Below are positions 1 to 12,195 of a stretch of DNA of 64,000 nt, in pieces. Both the position numbers and the translations under genes were made by a program. The stretch lies in assembly GCF_964355755.1 (NCBI RefSeq), contig NC_092679.1:21258932-21322931 (forward strand). The letters run 5' to 3'. The stretch is from Antedon mediterranea (Eukaryota > Echinodermata > Crinoidea > Comatulida > Antedonidae). Positions within the stretch are counted from its first letter, which is position 1. The number at the start of each line of letters is the position of its first letter. Under the pieces are notes generated by a model. That model saw only the letters and a list, made by a program, of their open reading frames with translations. It was not told where the DNA came from and did not search any database.

Positions 1-62
1 AGATTCGAACCCGGAAACTTCTGCTTGATTTGCAGATGTCCTAACTATTAGACCACTTGGGC
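1..62 (-). repeat. tRNA-derived SINE head, cut by window edge
   Basis: Read on the minus strand, this has the order of a tRNA: an A-box-like segment, an anticodon-like stem of five pairs (TCTGC/GCAGA) with a seven-base loop, and a B box (GGTTCGAATCT) that ends at window base 1. The loop lacks the T expected at position 33, and the 3' half lies outside the window. A SINE head or tRNA pseudogene is therefore more likely than a working tRNA. Confidence 0.45.
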
Positions 63-2148
63 TTTCTGGTATTTTTTTAATTCGATTGGATAGCGACTCT
101 TTAACACTAATAATATTGTTACTAGCCTATATTTACAATTTTCTATACTAAATATTCTGTAACTTGGTTTAGCGTTCCTCTTCCTGTATTTTGTTTTCTT
201 GACTTCTTATTTTTTTACATTAATCTCAAGAACTTTAGCAAGCAAAATTATATTATACATTTGGCTTGAAACTACAAATGATTTTAATTGACTTCTTTAT
301 CTTTCGTTTGAGTAGAGTCAGGTAGAGAGATATGTCTTTAAACTTCTATTGCTCATTACCATGCTACAATATTTGTAGTAGACCAAGTTATACCATTTTT
401 TAAAAACCATTTTACATTTCAAATACAGATATATAATAAGAGACACTACTGTACTACATTTAAGATCTTTCGACAATTGTGATTTAAAAAAGTTTTTCTT
501 AAATCATGATGCTAAAAGGTTTTTATATACAGTATTTATAAAGTCTGGGATTACGTTTAGTTTTATGAATAAACAATATTGTTTTTATTGTGTTAACTGT
601 TTTAAATATAAACATATTACTGTTAATAATATAACGTTATACATAATAATAACGACAATGTTAAATGTTATGTATTGTATATAGCCTAACCAGCAGCATA
701 TAACATAGGCCTATTATTAAAGCCTCCCAATGTATTATTTTAATGCGATTGACTACTGTTTACTATACATGGCTAGGCCTATGGCCGGGAAAGGATCACT
801 GGTGTTAATATCCCTGTCCGCCATGAATGGACATAAGCAATTAAACCCGACCTTTTACAGGTCAAGTTGAAGATGGGCTAACGAACATTTAACAATCAAA
901 CGACAAAACCACTTATAAAGTGTCGCTTCTATCTTCCTATATTGTTTTATTATTGTGTTGTTATTTAATGTATTAATTAAATATAGTCAACTTACCCTAT
1001 ATATTAATATCTGGTTGAAGAACACGTTAAAATAATCACCGCTATCTTTAGATGTAGTCCGTGTAATTTCTCCCCGTGTGTGAACTGTGGCCAATGTAAT
1101 GATCGAATGCTGATCGTTGACCGATGCTATAGTCTATTATAATAAACTTGACCACTGCCCCAAGGACCCGATTCTGACCTAACTCAGCTAAGCTGTGTTT
1201 CAACACTGACTGACCCAGACCTTAAAAATGAGAGAAAAGTTTAACCTCATTACGTGTTGATTACAACGGGTTGGTTCAGCGTTATAAGTCGTGTGCATAC
1301 AGTTTGCTTGTTTTATGTTCGTTCAAGGTAAATCACCGATCCGGTCCGGTCACGGTCAATCGCCGTTGTCAAATTCGAGAATCAACTCTTCGATCACGTG
1401 CTTAGCCTTGTCTTTCTTTTTCATTGTGTTTGGTGTACTGTATCTTCTTTAATTATAACTGTTCACCCAATGAAGTTGATGATAAAGCGCCACCATGCTC
1501 AAAATCACCTGTTCGTTCGCTCCTCCTTCTTATTCAGTTTGCCGCCTTTCGTGTATATAGATTATGATATTTCATTTTTTATTCATAGTAAAATGTAAAC
1601 AGCATAATCTACATATCGGACATTTTTTTATATGATTTAAATAAGTAATATAATTAATAAGTAATTTTATTCATAGTTGAAAACATAATTTTCAAAATCA
1701 TGTTTCGTTTAGTTGAACTAATGTCCTGTTCTACTCCGGCGGCTGGCAACAAATAACGGATTAATTGATTATTTATTGGAAACAGAAACATACTTTATTC
1801 ATGTGAGGGATGTGGATAGAATGTTAGTGTGTCTTTGGTTTTGTTGTGTTTACTTTGGTTTGAATTGCACATGCATAGGCATAATAAAGAAATAAAGATC
1901 CAAAACTCAATATTGAACTTTTAAATATTTTACTATGATCTCTTCCTCACTTGACTATTGTATTATTACTATGTGTCTTTGCCAACAATCCCAAATCAAA
2001 ATTGAGAGACACCAAAAAAAAAATGTAATCTAAAAATAGCTTTTTCCTGTCCTTTTTTAGCTAATAAAACAAAATTCTAAAAGTCAATATTGTCTAATGA
2101 ATTCACTTTCTGCCCAATTCTGGAAAAAGGGTTCACGTTTAAAATAGG
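63..2148. other. AT-rich gene-poor stretch
   Basis: I see no convincing coding exon, RNA gene or complete transposon. The sequence is AT-rich with scattered aggcct words. The longest reading frame (1398-1598) has no splice context, no domain and a low-complexity composition, so it is not called. Confidence 0.5.
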
Positions 2149-2210
2149 TTAATATATCCTGAAAATATATAATATTAAGAAAATATTAAATAAATAACCC
2201 ATTTTCTTAC

Positions 2211-2399
2211 CAGCATTTACGTAACGAGATAGAAACATCAAACTTAGGACAATTAGTCCTATATATGCTGGTATAACAGCGGTTACCGCACTTTTGGTCA
2301 GACGACTTGCGCGTTGCATGTATGTCCTTTCGTTACGAAAACCGAACCAATGATTGAACATAACACGAATAAATGAATGAATAGTTGGATTAAATACAG
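2211..2399 (-). CDS. Candidate isolated coding exon, membrane-spanning segment
   Basis: On the minus strand a strong pyrimidine tract ending in TCCTAG precedes 2399, and a consensus donor (GCTG|GTAAGA) follows 2211. The 189 nt between them are open in one frame. The exon has the same phase (1) at both ends, so it could be skipped or duplicated without a frameshift. It encodes about 62 residues: a basic, aromatic segment (HWFGFRNERTY) followed by a hydrophobic stretch of about 20 residues (AVIPAYIGLIVLSLMFLSRYV) typical of a transmembrane helix. I do not recognise the family and found no partner exon within the window, though partners could lie beyond the left edge. It could be a chance open frame, but matched acceptor, donor and phase make it better than the other upstream frames. 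Confidence 0.4.
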
Positions 2400-2439
2400 C
2401 TAGGATGAAAGAAAAGATAAAAAATAAATACATAGGCCT

Positions 2440-5400
2440 ATATGATTTAAAAGTGAATGAATGAAAGAAAACCCTATGAATGCATAATAAACAAAGGAAG
2501 ACCGTACATACCTAGTGTCGGCGTACAAAGCTGAATGGCGCGCGCATCACTGTTGTGTTTTTACGCGGAACAAATTGAACACTTGATTGATGATAAATAA
2601 ATAAAATAAAAAAAAGCAAAATCGAATAAATAAATTATATAAATTCATTCAAATATAAGTCATTTGGACTTTAAAGCGTAGCGTAGCGTAGGCTATATTA
2701 TATTTATACTATAAACCAAAGAGATGCCTCGGCAGGACAAAAAAAATCAAGATCAAATAAGTTAAAACTGCCCATCATCAGGTGAAGAGAGTTGTAACAA
2801 AGGATATATATTTATACTATATATATTTATACTAATTTATTTTCATTGTAGAATATATTGTTAGCTCAAAATGAGTTTAAAAGCCCAAAGTTTACAAAAG
2901 GTCTAGATAAATTGATTAATGCTCAGGTTATTTTTAGGCAGAGCATTACCGTAACTCTTTCCTTGTTTCTGTTATTGTAAGCCATATAATATAGATATTA
3001 TTATGAATCAAGTTTCTTATCTAATCATAAGTTATTGTGCTTGTTCATACGATAGGTCAAGACATCTGTTAAATGACAAGCAAAACAATTGTGTTAGCAA
3101 GGCTATACCATCAAACGCAATTTATACATAATTTCCAGTGGTCATTGCGTCGCGAGGGAAAACACTGACAATGCAAGATAGGAAATTACTATAGATTCGG
3201 CTGATCACAGCACTCCGGTGGCCGGAGGCGAATTGATTCCGGAGAAACAAAGCCAGCAAAAATGCATCCGAACGTTGAAATTGGTCAGAAATCCTATAAA
3301 TTCTATTATACACTGTAACGACATAATCAATAATGAATACAGCAATTCGCAATCTAGACCCATCAGCGTTAACTGACCAAACTCTTAATAGATACTGCTA
3401 TAGGCGAAACGTCCATTTGTTAAAGATCTATAGAGCCTACCAAACTGTTCTTTGATATTATATTATTGCCTAGAGGAGAAATATACATGCAAGTGAATTG
3501 ACCTTTACGGACGTTATTGGTCAGTGACTGAGGTCAAGACCTCGTATTGCACATTACCTAAGTAATGCGAGTTGTTATTCAATGTCCCCCGAAGCATTAC
3601 GACCGAGCGGTCAATATCAGCGGGAGAAAAATGTTTTAAGTTTGGACAGTGCAAAATATTTGTCGCTGGAAGGGTGTTAATGGTCTTTACTACGTTGTCC
3701 GGTTGGGTTAAGGTCAGCTGGGTTTGATTGCATAGCGGATAAACTTTCCGATTGTTTGGTTTCATTTCTCGGATTCAAAAACATAGACACATAAATATCT
3801 TGGTGATTTTACAATAAAACACGTGTAAGTCACTCATATGTCTGAACGGTAAATAGAATGACTAAAACACTACAGTTATTATGCGTATCAACAATAACAC
3901 ACATATTTATATATTTGATTATAATCTGATTTTGTTTCGTTGATTGCGATGTTCTAGAGGCGAAAAGGTGAGGGTCGCCCACCGGGAGGTCAATCTCCTT
4001 TTAGACTTGACCGCTGGTCTGAATTGACCAGTTGGCTAATGTATGATGGACTTTGATGCGGTGATTGCACCCTACAGACAGGCCGGACTAGATTGGTCAC
4101 TTTAGGTCTAGTCTGATAGATGTGACCTAATCTGGAATCTAAAAAGAATGTCATTTTTATCTGAGGTGATAGAAAAACACAGGTGGATACTAAACGCCTG
4201 CACAGGTGTACAATATTCAAATTGATGTTTAATGTGCGTTTTTAATTTGTAAATAGTTACTCAACATTTCAAGTTACCCAGATTCAACGAATTAGCGAAT
4301 ACAAAATTATAAAATATCATCTCTCATTTTAGAAGAATCGGATTTATTTACAAAATAGATAAGAAAATAGACTAATTAACAATAATGATTACGGTATATT
4401 ATAATACTTAGGCCAATATTATTATAGTAAAAGGACCAGAAATATATGAGTAAAGTAGGCGTATATTATTATAGTCATAGTCATATAGTCATATATACTT
4501 TATTGTCCATTTAAAAAACAGAAATGTGATTTGAAAACTGGCAAAATACAAAAATATAAAATACAATTTACAAAAACACACACAAAAAGTTAAGAGGCTA
4601 AAAATTGTTAAAATTAGATAAAAATTATCGGTTACATTTTACCTTTGTACTCTGGAGTTATATAAGTGTATAGCACTTAGTCCACTGTAGTAGATATAAG
4701 TCGTATATTTATTGATGATAAAAAAAGTACAATTCGTCTTCGTTTCGTTTTATTTGACCAGCATAAAATTAATACAATATAAATGTATATAAAAATAATA
4801 TTTTTTAAAAGAGAGATGAAAAAATGCTGGGCAGAAAAAATCCTTTCAAAAAATGTCATCTGGTTTCAAATGGATATTTAAAAATAGGCCTAAATGTCAT
4901 TTGCGTGACCAAGTCTACTGAAAATAGTCAAAACGTAAGTACTTGGCAACTGGTTTAACAAAAAAAGTTTATTTATTTTTAAATTAAGAAAAATCGCTAT
5001 AACTCAAATGAGTCGCCTACCCCTCATATAAATTTCAAAATTTCATACAAATTTGTCAATAAAATTAGTCTACAATAAAATAATTTGGCAAACATCTGTC
5101 AATTATCGTATAGGCCTATTCTTTTTTTTTAATGTATAGATGTATTTTCAATGCATCTAGTATTGATATCAGTGATAATGTATTGATCATGTATACGCCT
5201 ATACCAGTCACTTGTGTTTAACTGTTTACACGTAAGCCTAAAGACTAACAAAATGTTAGCGTAATCGGTTAAACCAACAAATCTGTTTCGATAAAATGCA
5301 GAGATTGTCCTGAACAGTATTGTCTTAGAATTTATAAACCACAAATTTAAAATCAAATATTGACTTGTTTTAAGACTTGAATATAACGTAATAGAAATGT

Positions 5401-6276
5401 ATACCCTTTTCATATAACAACAATATTTTTCCTGACTCCTGAGGACGATCAAAGCATATTGATCGAAATGTCGAGAAACTCAACAGTTCTTTTCAGAACT
5501 GATATACGTGGTGTACCGCAAACTTTATATTAACAACAATTTTGTTATTTCGCAAAGACAGAACCCCACCACTATTTTAAAGGTAAACATTGTGCCATGA
5601 AACGAAGAAATATATGTTTCAACAGTAGGCCTACAGTCAATGGACACTTCGTTGAATCGAGAAGTTGTCACTTTAATTTTTTCTCAAACGTATACCTTCC
5701 GTAAAAAAATCTCACAAAAACCTATGGCGAAGTTAATATTATCGTATAATTAATATTTCTATTATATACAGTAATAACGGATAATTATATGCTTATGCGT
5801 GTACAATAATTCATATCACATAAATATTATTGAAGATAAATTATTGTAGAATTTCATTTACTAAACATTTCCATATATATGCTGGTTACAATCAATGTTT
5901 TAAATTGAATAAATGTGCATTTTGAAATAATATTAATCATATCATTCATTTAATTTCTTATGTAAGTTTTTGTAGGAAAATATTTTGAGATGCTATTCAT
6001 TATGTTATTATTGTTCTTGTTTCAAATGTTTGCGGGTACCACCTGTACAGTAGTGTTATTGTGCAATGTTGACGTAACCAATGCCCCGCTTGTTCCAATA
6101 AAAAAGGAATTTAATAGTGTTTTTACAGAGTACATGTATAACAAAATATATTTCACTACAGCATTTAAAATAGCATCATTATATAGAATCTATGTTATTC
6201 CTTATGACCATTTACACACAACGCGGAGTGGATGGGTGGTTTCTATACAGATGGGAAAAGCATGCGGTTTTCCGCT
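2440..6276. other. Intergenic stretch without recognised genes
   Basis: Nothing coding is supported here. Short frames at 3122-3352, 3514-3765, 3990-4220, 5129-5452 and 5990-6295 lack splice sites or recognisable domains. Local simple structure includes a triple gcgta repeat near 2677 and a duplicated tatatttatacta word near 2805-2830. Confidence 0.5.
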
Positions 6277-6638
6277 TAAGCTTGGTTCCCACTAGAACGT
6301 AACGCAAGGACGTAAACGCAACGCAAGCGTTTTAACCAATGACAAGCGAAGTTATAGACAGTTAAGCGTGGTTCCCACTAGCGACGCAACACAAGGACGT
6401 AACGCAACGCAAGTGAATTGACAAATCACAAGCGATGGCTTATTCGCTTGTGATTGCTAACTGTAAACTTCGCTTGTCATTGGTTAAAACGCTTGCGTTG
6501 CGTTTACGTCCTTGCGTTACATTCTAGTGGGAACCAAGCTTTAGCAATCACAAGCGAATAAGCCATCGCTTGTGATTGGTCAATTCACTTGCGTTGCGTT
6601 ACGTCCTTGTGTTGCGTCGCTAGTAAAAACCAAGCTTA
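6277..6638. mobile_element. Nested pair of MITE-B foldback elements
   Basis: An outer element begins at 6277 with TA plus the terminal inverted repeat AGCTTGGTTCCCACTAG and ends near 6638 with the inverted form. A second full copy, in opposite orientation, occupies 6363-6543 and splits the outer one between gacagtta and gcaatcac. The interrupted sequence is found uninterrupted in the copies at 6827-7015 and 56051-56234. The TA (or TTA) at the junction is present on both sides of the inner copy, as expected for a target duplication. The internal sequence is rich in acgcaacgcaag and its reverse complement, so each copy can fold on itself. There is no coding capacity, so transposition would need a transposase supplied elsewhere. 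Confidence 0.85.
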
Positions 6639-7050
6639 AAGCTTGGCTCTCACTAGCGACGCAAGGTAACGCAATCTACGCAACGTAAGAAAATGCCCTT
6701 CCAATCATTGTGTTTTCCTCCGCCTGCGTGAAAAATCAAACCTGCGATTTTTACAGCACTATTGCGTCGTCGGTTCCCACTTGCGATCACGAAATACAGC
6801 ACCTTGCGTCGATACGTCGCTGCGTAAAGCTTGGTTCCCACTAGAACGTAACGCAAGGACGTAGACGCAACGCAAGCGTTTTAACCAATGACAAGCGAAG
6901 TTATAGAAAGTTAGCAATCACAAGCGAATAAGCCATCGCTTGTGATTGGTTAATTCACTTGCGTTCCGTTACGTCCTTGTGTTGCGTCACTAGTGGGAAT
7001 TGAACCACGCTTTACGTTGCGTTGCGTTCTAGTGGGAACCACGCTTTACC
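6639..7050. mobile_element. Composite cluster of MITE-B and a divergent relative
   Basis: 6639-6826 is a relative of MITE-B that shares the terminal repeat but has a different middle (aagaaaatgcc and aaatcaaacctg words), which recurs at 34448-34582. A near-standard MITE-B follows at about 6827-7015, and a 3' end fragment (gttctagtgggaaccacgc) at about 7016-7050. With 6277-6638 this makes nearly 800 bp of head-to-tail and nested foldback DNA. Confidence 0.75.
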
Positions 7051-7659
7051 GTTACCGCTCGCGTCTGTGTAAATCCTACTTTAATTTATAATATAACCGC
7101 ATAATTAACAAACAAATGATTCGAATAGAGGTAATATTACATAAATTTGTATATCTAATGACTCATCATAACGCATTGACTCTTTTATAATATTTATTTT
7201 AATAATTCATACACAAATGCTGGTATAACAAATTGTTGTAGACCTATTGAATTTGTGATGTAAAATACTAATTAATTTTGATCGCGTTTCAACTATTTCA
7301 ATACGGGGATTAATCTTTGGAAAAACACATTGTCTGCGAACGGCACAAATGTATTGTACTGCTTCGTTGAAATATGTATATATAATAATGATAATAAATT
7401 ATATAACTTTGGTTCAATTACGTTATACACAATGTCTTATAGACTTCAAGTAATATTATGTTATATTTTTTATAAAGAATACGTGAATTGGATTTCACCT
7501 TGATTCTTTTGCATAATGATATATGTTTTATCTAATTATCTTTCTACTTTCAGGCCTAATAAGTAGTTTGGATTGAAAATTAGAAAAATATGGCCAATAT
7601 AACAAAGCATGTTTAATGCCCTTCCATACACATAGTATCAGTATTAATTTTGTTAAGCA
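7051..7659. other. AT-rich intergenic stretch
   Basis: No gene, repeat family or RNA gene recognised. Confidence 0.4.
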
Positions 7660-7857
7660 AATAGCCGAAAGTTAAGCAACTTAGTGCCACAGTTAAGCAA
7701 GAATTACTAAAAGATAAGCAAAATGTCGAAAGTTAAGCAAAATATCGAAAGTTAAGCAAAATGCCGAAAGTTAAGCAAAATGCCGAAAGTTTTAGCAAAA
7801 TGCTGAAAATTAAGTAAAATTCCGAAAGTTAAGCAAAATGCCGAAAGTGAAGCAAAG
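7660..7857 (+). repeat. 19-bp tandem array
   Basis: The unit TTAAGCAAAATGCCGAAAG (19 bp) is repeated about eight to ten times with substitutions and one- to several-base indels. It is degenerate at the left end and regular in the middle. There is no open frame through it and no flanking duplication that I can see. It is a simple minisatellite. Confidence 0.85.
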
Positions 7858-9321
7858 GTGTTATTTTGTGGACTCATAATCTCATGACGCCCCACAAACC
7901 ATTCCATTCACTTGAAACTCCCCTTTGTCTAAACACGTCAGCAACGCGTTGTAAATTCAATGTCTAAACACATGTAACTATTTTTGAAAATCTCCACGAG
8001 GTTTTTACAGTCTTTAAATTAAAACGCATATTTACAAAGTTTGCCTAACACGTATATTTACCCTTTTAGTAGCTCATGCTTTATCAATGACTGTATGCAC
8101 GCATATACGGTGGTAGTAATATGTTGCGATCCCTTATTAAAAATCACTAAACACAACATCCGTTACATTTGAAACTATTTATTATGTTTATATACCAAGA
8201 GTCCTTTGAAATGATAACTTGACTTCTATAACTTTCTAATAATATGCATCTATTGTTTGACTATATAGCCTATTATTAAAGCTAATAACACACTGATATT
8301 AATGCAGTCTAAACATATTGTCATCAGAATACGATGTTCCATTCGCCATACGTCCTATGTGTTTCAATAATGGTTGTTAATTAATACTATCTGTCACCAT
8401 ATTGCGACTATTGTGTTGCATTGGATTAATATGATTCAATATTGAACAATATTGTCGTTGCTATATAATAATGTTAATTATCCCAGCAGTTTTTATTCAT
8501 GGTTGTACGCAGTATATTTTAATTTGAATTATTACTTAAATAACAGATTCTGTATGTAAACTGTAAATTACTATTCCAATAATACTAATAAATTCACGCT
8601 AAAATAAATTTTGAAATAATATTATTTAGTAGCAAAACACAAAGAGGATAGGCCTAAATTCATTTAAAAAAAAGATAAATCGACCAAAAAGCAAGATTAA
8701 AACCTTGCGAAAATGTTAGAGTAGAACACGCTTTTATAGTAAAGCTATAACTGTATATTGCCCACTTCTCATATCACCGAATGTAGGCCTAGGCTATTTG
8801 TAAAAAAATTGCTTAGGTAAATGACAGTTTGGCCCGCCATACTTAGGTGTACAGTATTTCCAAATACTTGACACGCCCATGATTTCTAATCATGACATTT
8901 TTCGTCAAAAAATGTTGTTATGTTATTGTTGGAAAAAGTGGACCAGTGACCAGGGAGTTGTCCCTGCAGTGACCACCACATTCCGGTGAGTGCGCGACCT
9001 TTATGCAAACGTCGGACGGACAGCGGTGTTGTAATCCCGCGGGCTCCTCACCTTATATTCTCACCTTGACCGGTGTTCTAGGAAAACAACATTCTTTCGC
9101 ACAAAGCTTATTAATTGCTTTTAAAATGGCCGATTGAACTATTTGTGATTTTGACACATGCGGTCTAATTGAGTGAAACGGTAAATACAGGGTATTATGT
9201 CGGCTGCTACTAGAACCGACTTCTTAACAATAAATGAATTGTCCGGGTTTAACTTTAAGTGTCGAGGTGTTATAGCAAGTTACATAGGCCTCTCACCAGA
9301 GGCTGCCTATGACTATGCTGC
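7858..9321. other. Intergenic stretch without recognised genes
   Basis: No supported coding exon or complete mobile element. The part at 8940-9070 is less AT-rich than its surroundings (gtgaccagggag, cgcgggctcctcacc) but shows no open frame or RNA signature that I can name. Confidence 0.4.
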
Positions 9322-9475
9322 TAAAGTTTGGTTTAACGACGCAACGCAATAACGTAAGCGCGACGAGTTGACCAATGGCAAGCGACAGTTTGAATTATCC
9401 ATCGCTTGTGATTGGTAAAATTGCTTGCGTTGCGCTTACGTCCTGGTGTTGCGTCCTAGTGAGAACCAAGCCTTA
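9322..9475. mobile_element. MITE-B copy, diverged
   Basis: It begins with TAAAGTTTGGTTTAACGACGC and ends with GTCCTAGTGAGAACCAAGCC plus TTA. The interior gcgacgagttgaccaat and its inverted counterpart match the MITE-B core. Non-coding. Confidence 0.75.
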
Positions 9476-9637
9476 TGCGTGCAAATACACAACGCAGAGC
9501 CACTGTATTGTTGTGTTGTCATTCATTTCACAATTCAAACTTATTTTTTAGAATGACACTTTCCCGTAAAACGACAACAACCTAGTTGGCGGATTTCGCC
9601 AACTAGGCCCTATGTTGGGCCCAAAAATGCAGTCCCT
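9476..9637. other. Spacer between MITE-B copies carrying two hairpins
   Basis: Short unique stretch. A perfect 11-bp inverted repeat (CCTAGTTGGCG, 9581-9591, with its complement at 9597-9607) is followed at once by a GGCCC/GGGCC hairpin. Confidence 0.6.
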
Positions 9638-9821
9638 TAAGCGTGGTTCCCACTAGCGACGCAACACAAGGACGTAACGCAACGCAAGTGAATTGACCAA
9701 TCACAAGCGATGGCTTATTCGCTTGTGATTGCTAACTGTCTATAACTTCGGTTGTCATTGGTTAAAACGCTTGCGTTGCGTTTACGTTTTTGCGTTACGT
9801 TCTAGTGGGAACCAAGCTTTA
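9638..9821. mobile_element. MITE-B copy
   Basis: Near-complete element, opposite in orientation to the outer copy at 6277. TA-flanked ends are AGCGTGGTTCCCACTAG on the left and TCTAGTGGGAACCAAGCT on the right. Confidence 0.85.
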
Positions 9822-9833
9822 ATATACCATTTT

Positions 9834-9998
9834 ATAGGTTTGGTTCACACTAGGACCCAACGCGAGGACGTAAGCGAAACGCAAGCGAGTTGACCAATCA
9901 CAAGCAAAAATTCGGATAATCCATCGCTTGTGATTGTTTAAATTGCTTAAGTCGCGCTTTATACGTCGTTGCGTTATCTCCTAGTGGGAACCAAGCTA
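9834..9998. mobile_element. MITE-B copy, diverged
   Basis: Ends GGTTTGGTTCACACTAGG and CTCCTAGTGGGAACCAAGC enclose a self-complementary middle. It lies only 12 bp from the preceding copy. Confidence 0.75.
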
Positions 9999-11279
9999 GC
10001 TATATAACAGTTACATTAGAACTGTTAGTTACTAAAATATGACATGTTTTTCTTGTCAGAAAATAATTATGCATCACCTTAAAAAACCCACCAAGACTCA
10101 ATATTGGCTGTATAGCTCGGAAGACAACATTAACACAAGTGCACTGCGCAACTTCCAGATGTCATGCCACGTAATAGGTATGACATTGTAATGCATAATC
10201 TTAACATTGAAATAGAACACTTTTAATCCAAAAATTGGATTAATCGGCCGCCCATAGCAAAGCATGAGGCGCTTTAACTCGTCTCAATTTTCATGATCTC
10301 ATTATGTTAACAACACGTTGTTTTACTTATGATAATGTTAACGTTATTAGATTAATGGATCACTGAAATTACCCTTAATAAAATCACACATTATTATTAA
10401 TAGTTATTAAGTAAATAATTTTTATTTATTAGCAACCAAAGCATATTTTTTTGACTTGGTATGATTAATTTGGTTAATATAAAACACATAATTGTGTATG
10501 TCTACAGTTTGTACTGACAGTGTACTGTGCTGTAGTTGATAAAGTTATTATCAAAAGAGTAAAACTGTTTTCCATTTGGGTTCTTATGAATGTTTAATAT
10601 ATCATAAATATTGTTTTTTATTTCCAAAACAAAATATTTTATTGCAATTATTTTCATAAATATTACATTATAGGGGCCTATATAATTAAAATTTAAACAA
10701 TTTAACATGCTTATATCATTCAATATTGAGAAAAAAAAAATTAAAGACGGGTTTAAAAGTCCGAAATTATGAATATAATTATTATGACCAAAATATTATG
10801 TTGGTTCAAGATATACCTAATATACTGAAGATGGAAATGCGTTAACCCAAATCTGTTTTAATTCGTTAATGGTCCGAATATGTGTTGAAAACACTATAAA
10901 GGAAATATTACCAGATGGTCAACAACATAATTATTTTTAATATTTGTGGTGAAAACTGACTTTTTTGGACTTGACCATTGGTCATCGAAATTATTTTTAG
11001 AGATTTAACAGAAATCCAAAAACGTGTGATTACAAAATAAGACATCATCCTTGACCAATAGCCAGTTAAAATTGACCGATATCCGAAATCACGTGATGTA
11101 TTTTGTACCAGTTTCAGTGCGCATCAGTCAGCAGAGACTAAATGACCACAAGGACCAGTAATACCTAATTTCCGCACATCCTGGGTCAAATCAACAGACT
11201 CAGTTATGATCCGTTGATGGGTCATCCTAATTTACGGTTGTAGGCCTATACCGGCCGGCCGGCCCTGTAGTATCACCTT
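9999..11279. other. Intergenic stretch without recognised genes
   Basis: AT-rich. The minus-strand frame at 10502-10723 is low-complexity and has no splice context. No RNA gene or transposon was recognised. Confidence 0.4.
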
Positions 11280-11452
11280 ATCAAGCAGCGGCGTAACGGC
11301 CATGAGCGCTTACTGGCTAAATCTCACTCAGGCGCAGGATTGACTGTAAAATCTATAAACGCCCGATTCCTCCAGTGTTGGAACTTGGAGGGCCACTAAG
11401 GTTTCCTAAACCAGGGGCATCAGGCCTCTTCGTTACGCCACTGCTACCAAGT
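11280..11452. repeat. Interspersed repeat, family E
   Basis: The segment around 11386-11440 (ggagggccactaaggtttcc, then caggcctcttcg) matches the reverse complement of 52394-52460 inside dynein intron 63. The two are therefore copies of one dispersed repeat in opposite orientation. I cannot assign a class: no terminal repeats or coding sequence are visible. Confidence 0.55.
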
Positions 11453-11649
11453 GCCAGGCCAGCTTGGTCAGTTCAGATCACTTGCGCGCGGGTGTGACTT
11501 GCCCTGAAGGCTACTTAGTGTGAAGGTAGCGGGTCCCATGCGCTTCATAACCTCGTGTGAATCCACCTTGAGAATGATGTTAAGCTACATTTCACATTAG
11601 ATCAGAGCCGACATTCGAGATGTTTAGATTATAGATTTGTAGTTCGGTT

Positions 11650-11799
11650 AAGCTCTGTCTACACTATCAAACTAGTTTGACAAACAACGTGTGATGTGCC
11701 CAAATATGGTAGTGATATGCTTAAATACGGTAGTGATATGACAACATCGTGTCCATATATGGGCACGTGACATTTTTTGTCACATAAAGTTTGAGCTTA
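11650..11799. mobile_element. MITE-A copy
   Basis: It begins AGCTCTGTCTACACTATC after TTA and ends in a shortened inverted repeat (AAGTTTGAGCTTAA). The interior has the family words gtgatgtgccc and atatggtagtgatatg. No coding capacity. Confidence 0.85.
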
Positions 11800-12044
11800 A
11801 GTATTTATTATATTATATTATGTTTTACTGTGGTACCTGAATGTCTTGATTTCTCTATTTCAGATTTTATTTTGAAATATAATTAAAAATTAAAAATAAA
11901 TTAACCTAAATAGTCTTTATTGTCAAAAAAAACAGAATAATACGCCTAAATGACAAATTGTCAAGAAATATTTGTTATATTATAGACATATTTCTTGAAA
12001 ACGTTACAATGTGGAGGAGAATCAGGAGAACAGAAGTCAAACGC

Positions 12045-12195
12045 AAGCTCTATCTACACTTTATGTGACAAAAAAATGTGATGTGCTCATATTAATGGAC
12101 ATGTCATATCACTACCATATTTGGGTATATCACTACCATATTTGGGCACATCACACCTTTTTGTAAAACAGTTTGACAGTGTAGACAGAGCTTTA
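12045..12195. mobile_element. MITE-A copy
   Basis: Left end AAGCTCTATCTACACTTTAT, right end GTGTAGACAGAGCTTTA. In between are the two gatgtg/cacatc arms and two copies of tatcactaccatatttggg. Confidence 0.85.

Noticed and set aside
5990-6295. 101-codon frame with a hydrophobic start resembling a signal peptide
   Set aside because: Its last part runs into MITE-B sequence, it has no conserved motif, and the hydrophobic start is explained by T-rich DNA.
7660-7857. CRISPR-like array
   Set aside because: The units are contiguous 19-bp repeats with no unique spacers, in an animal genome.
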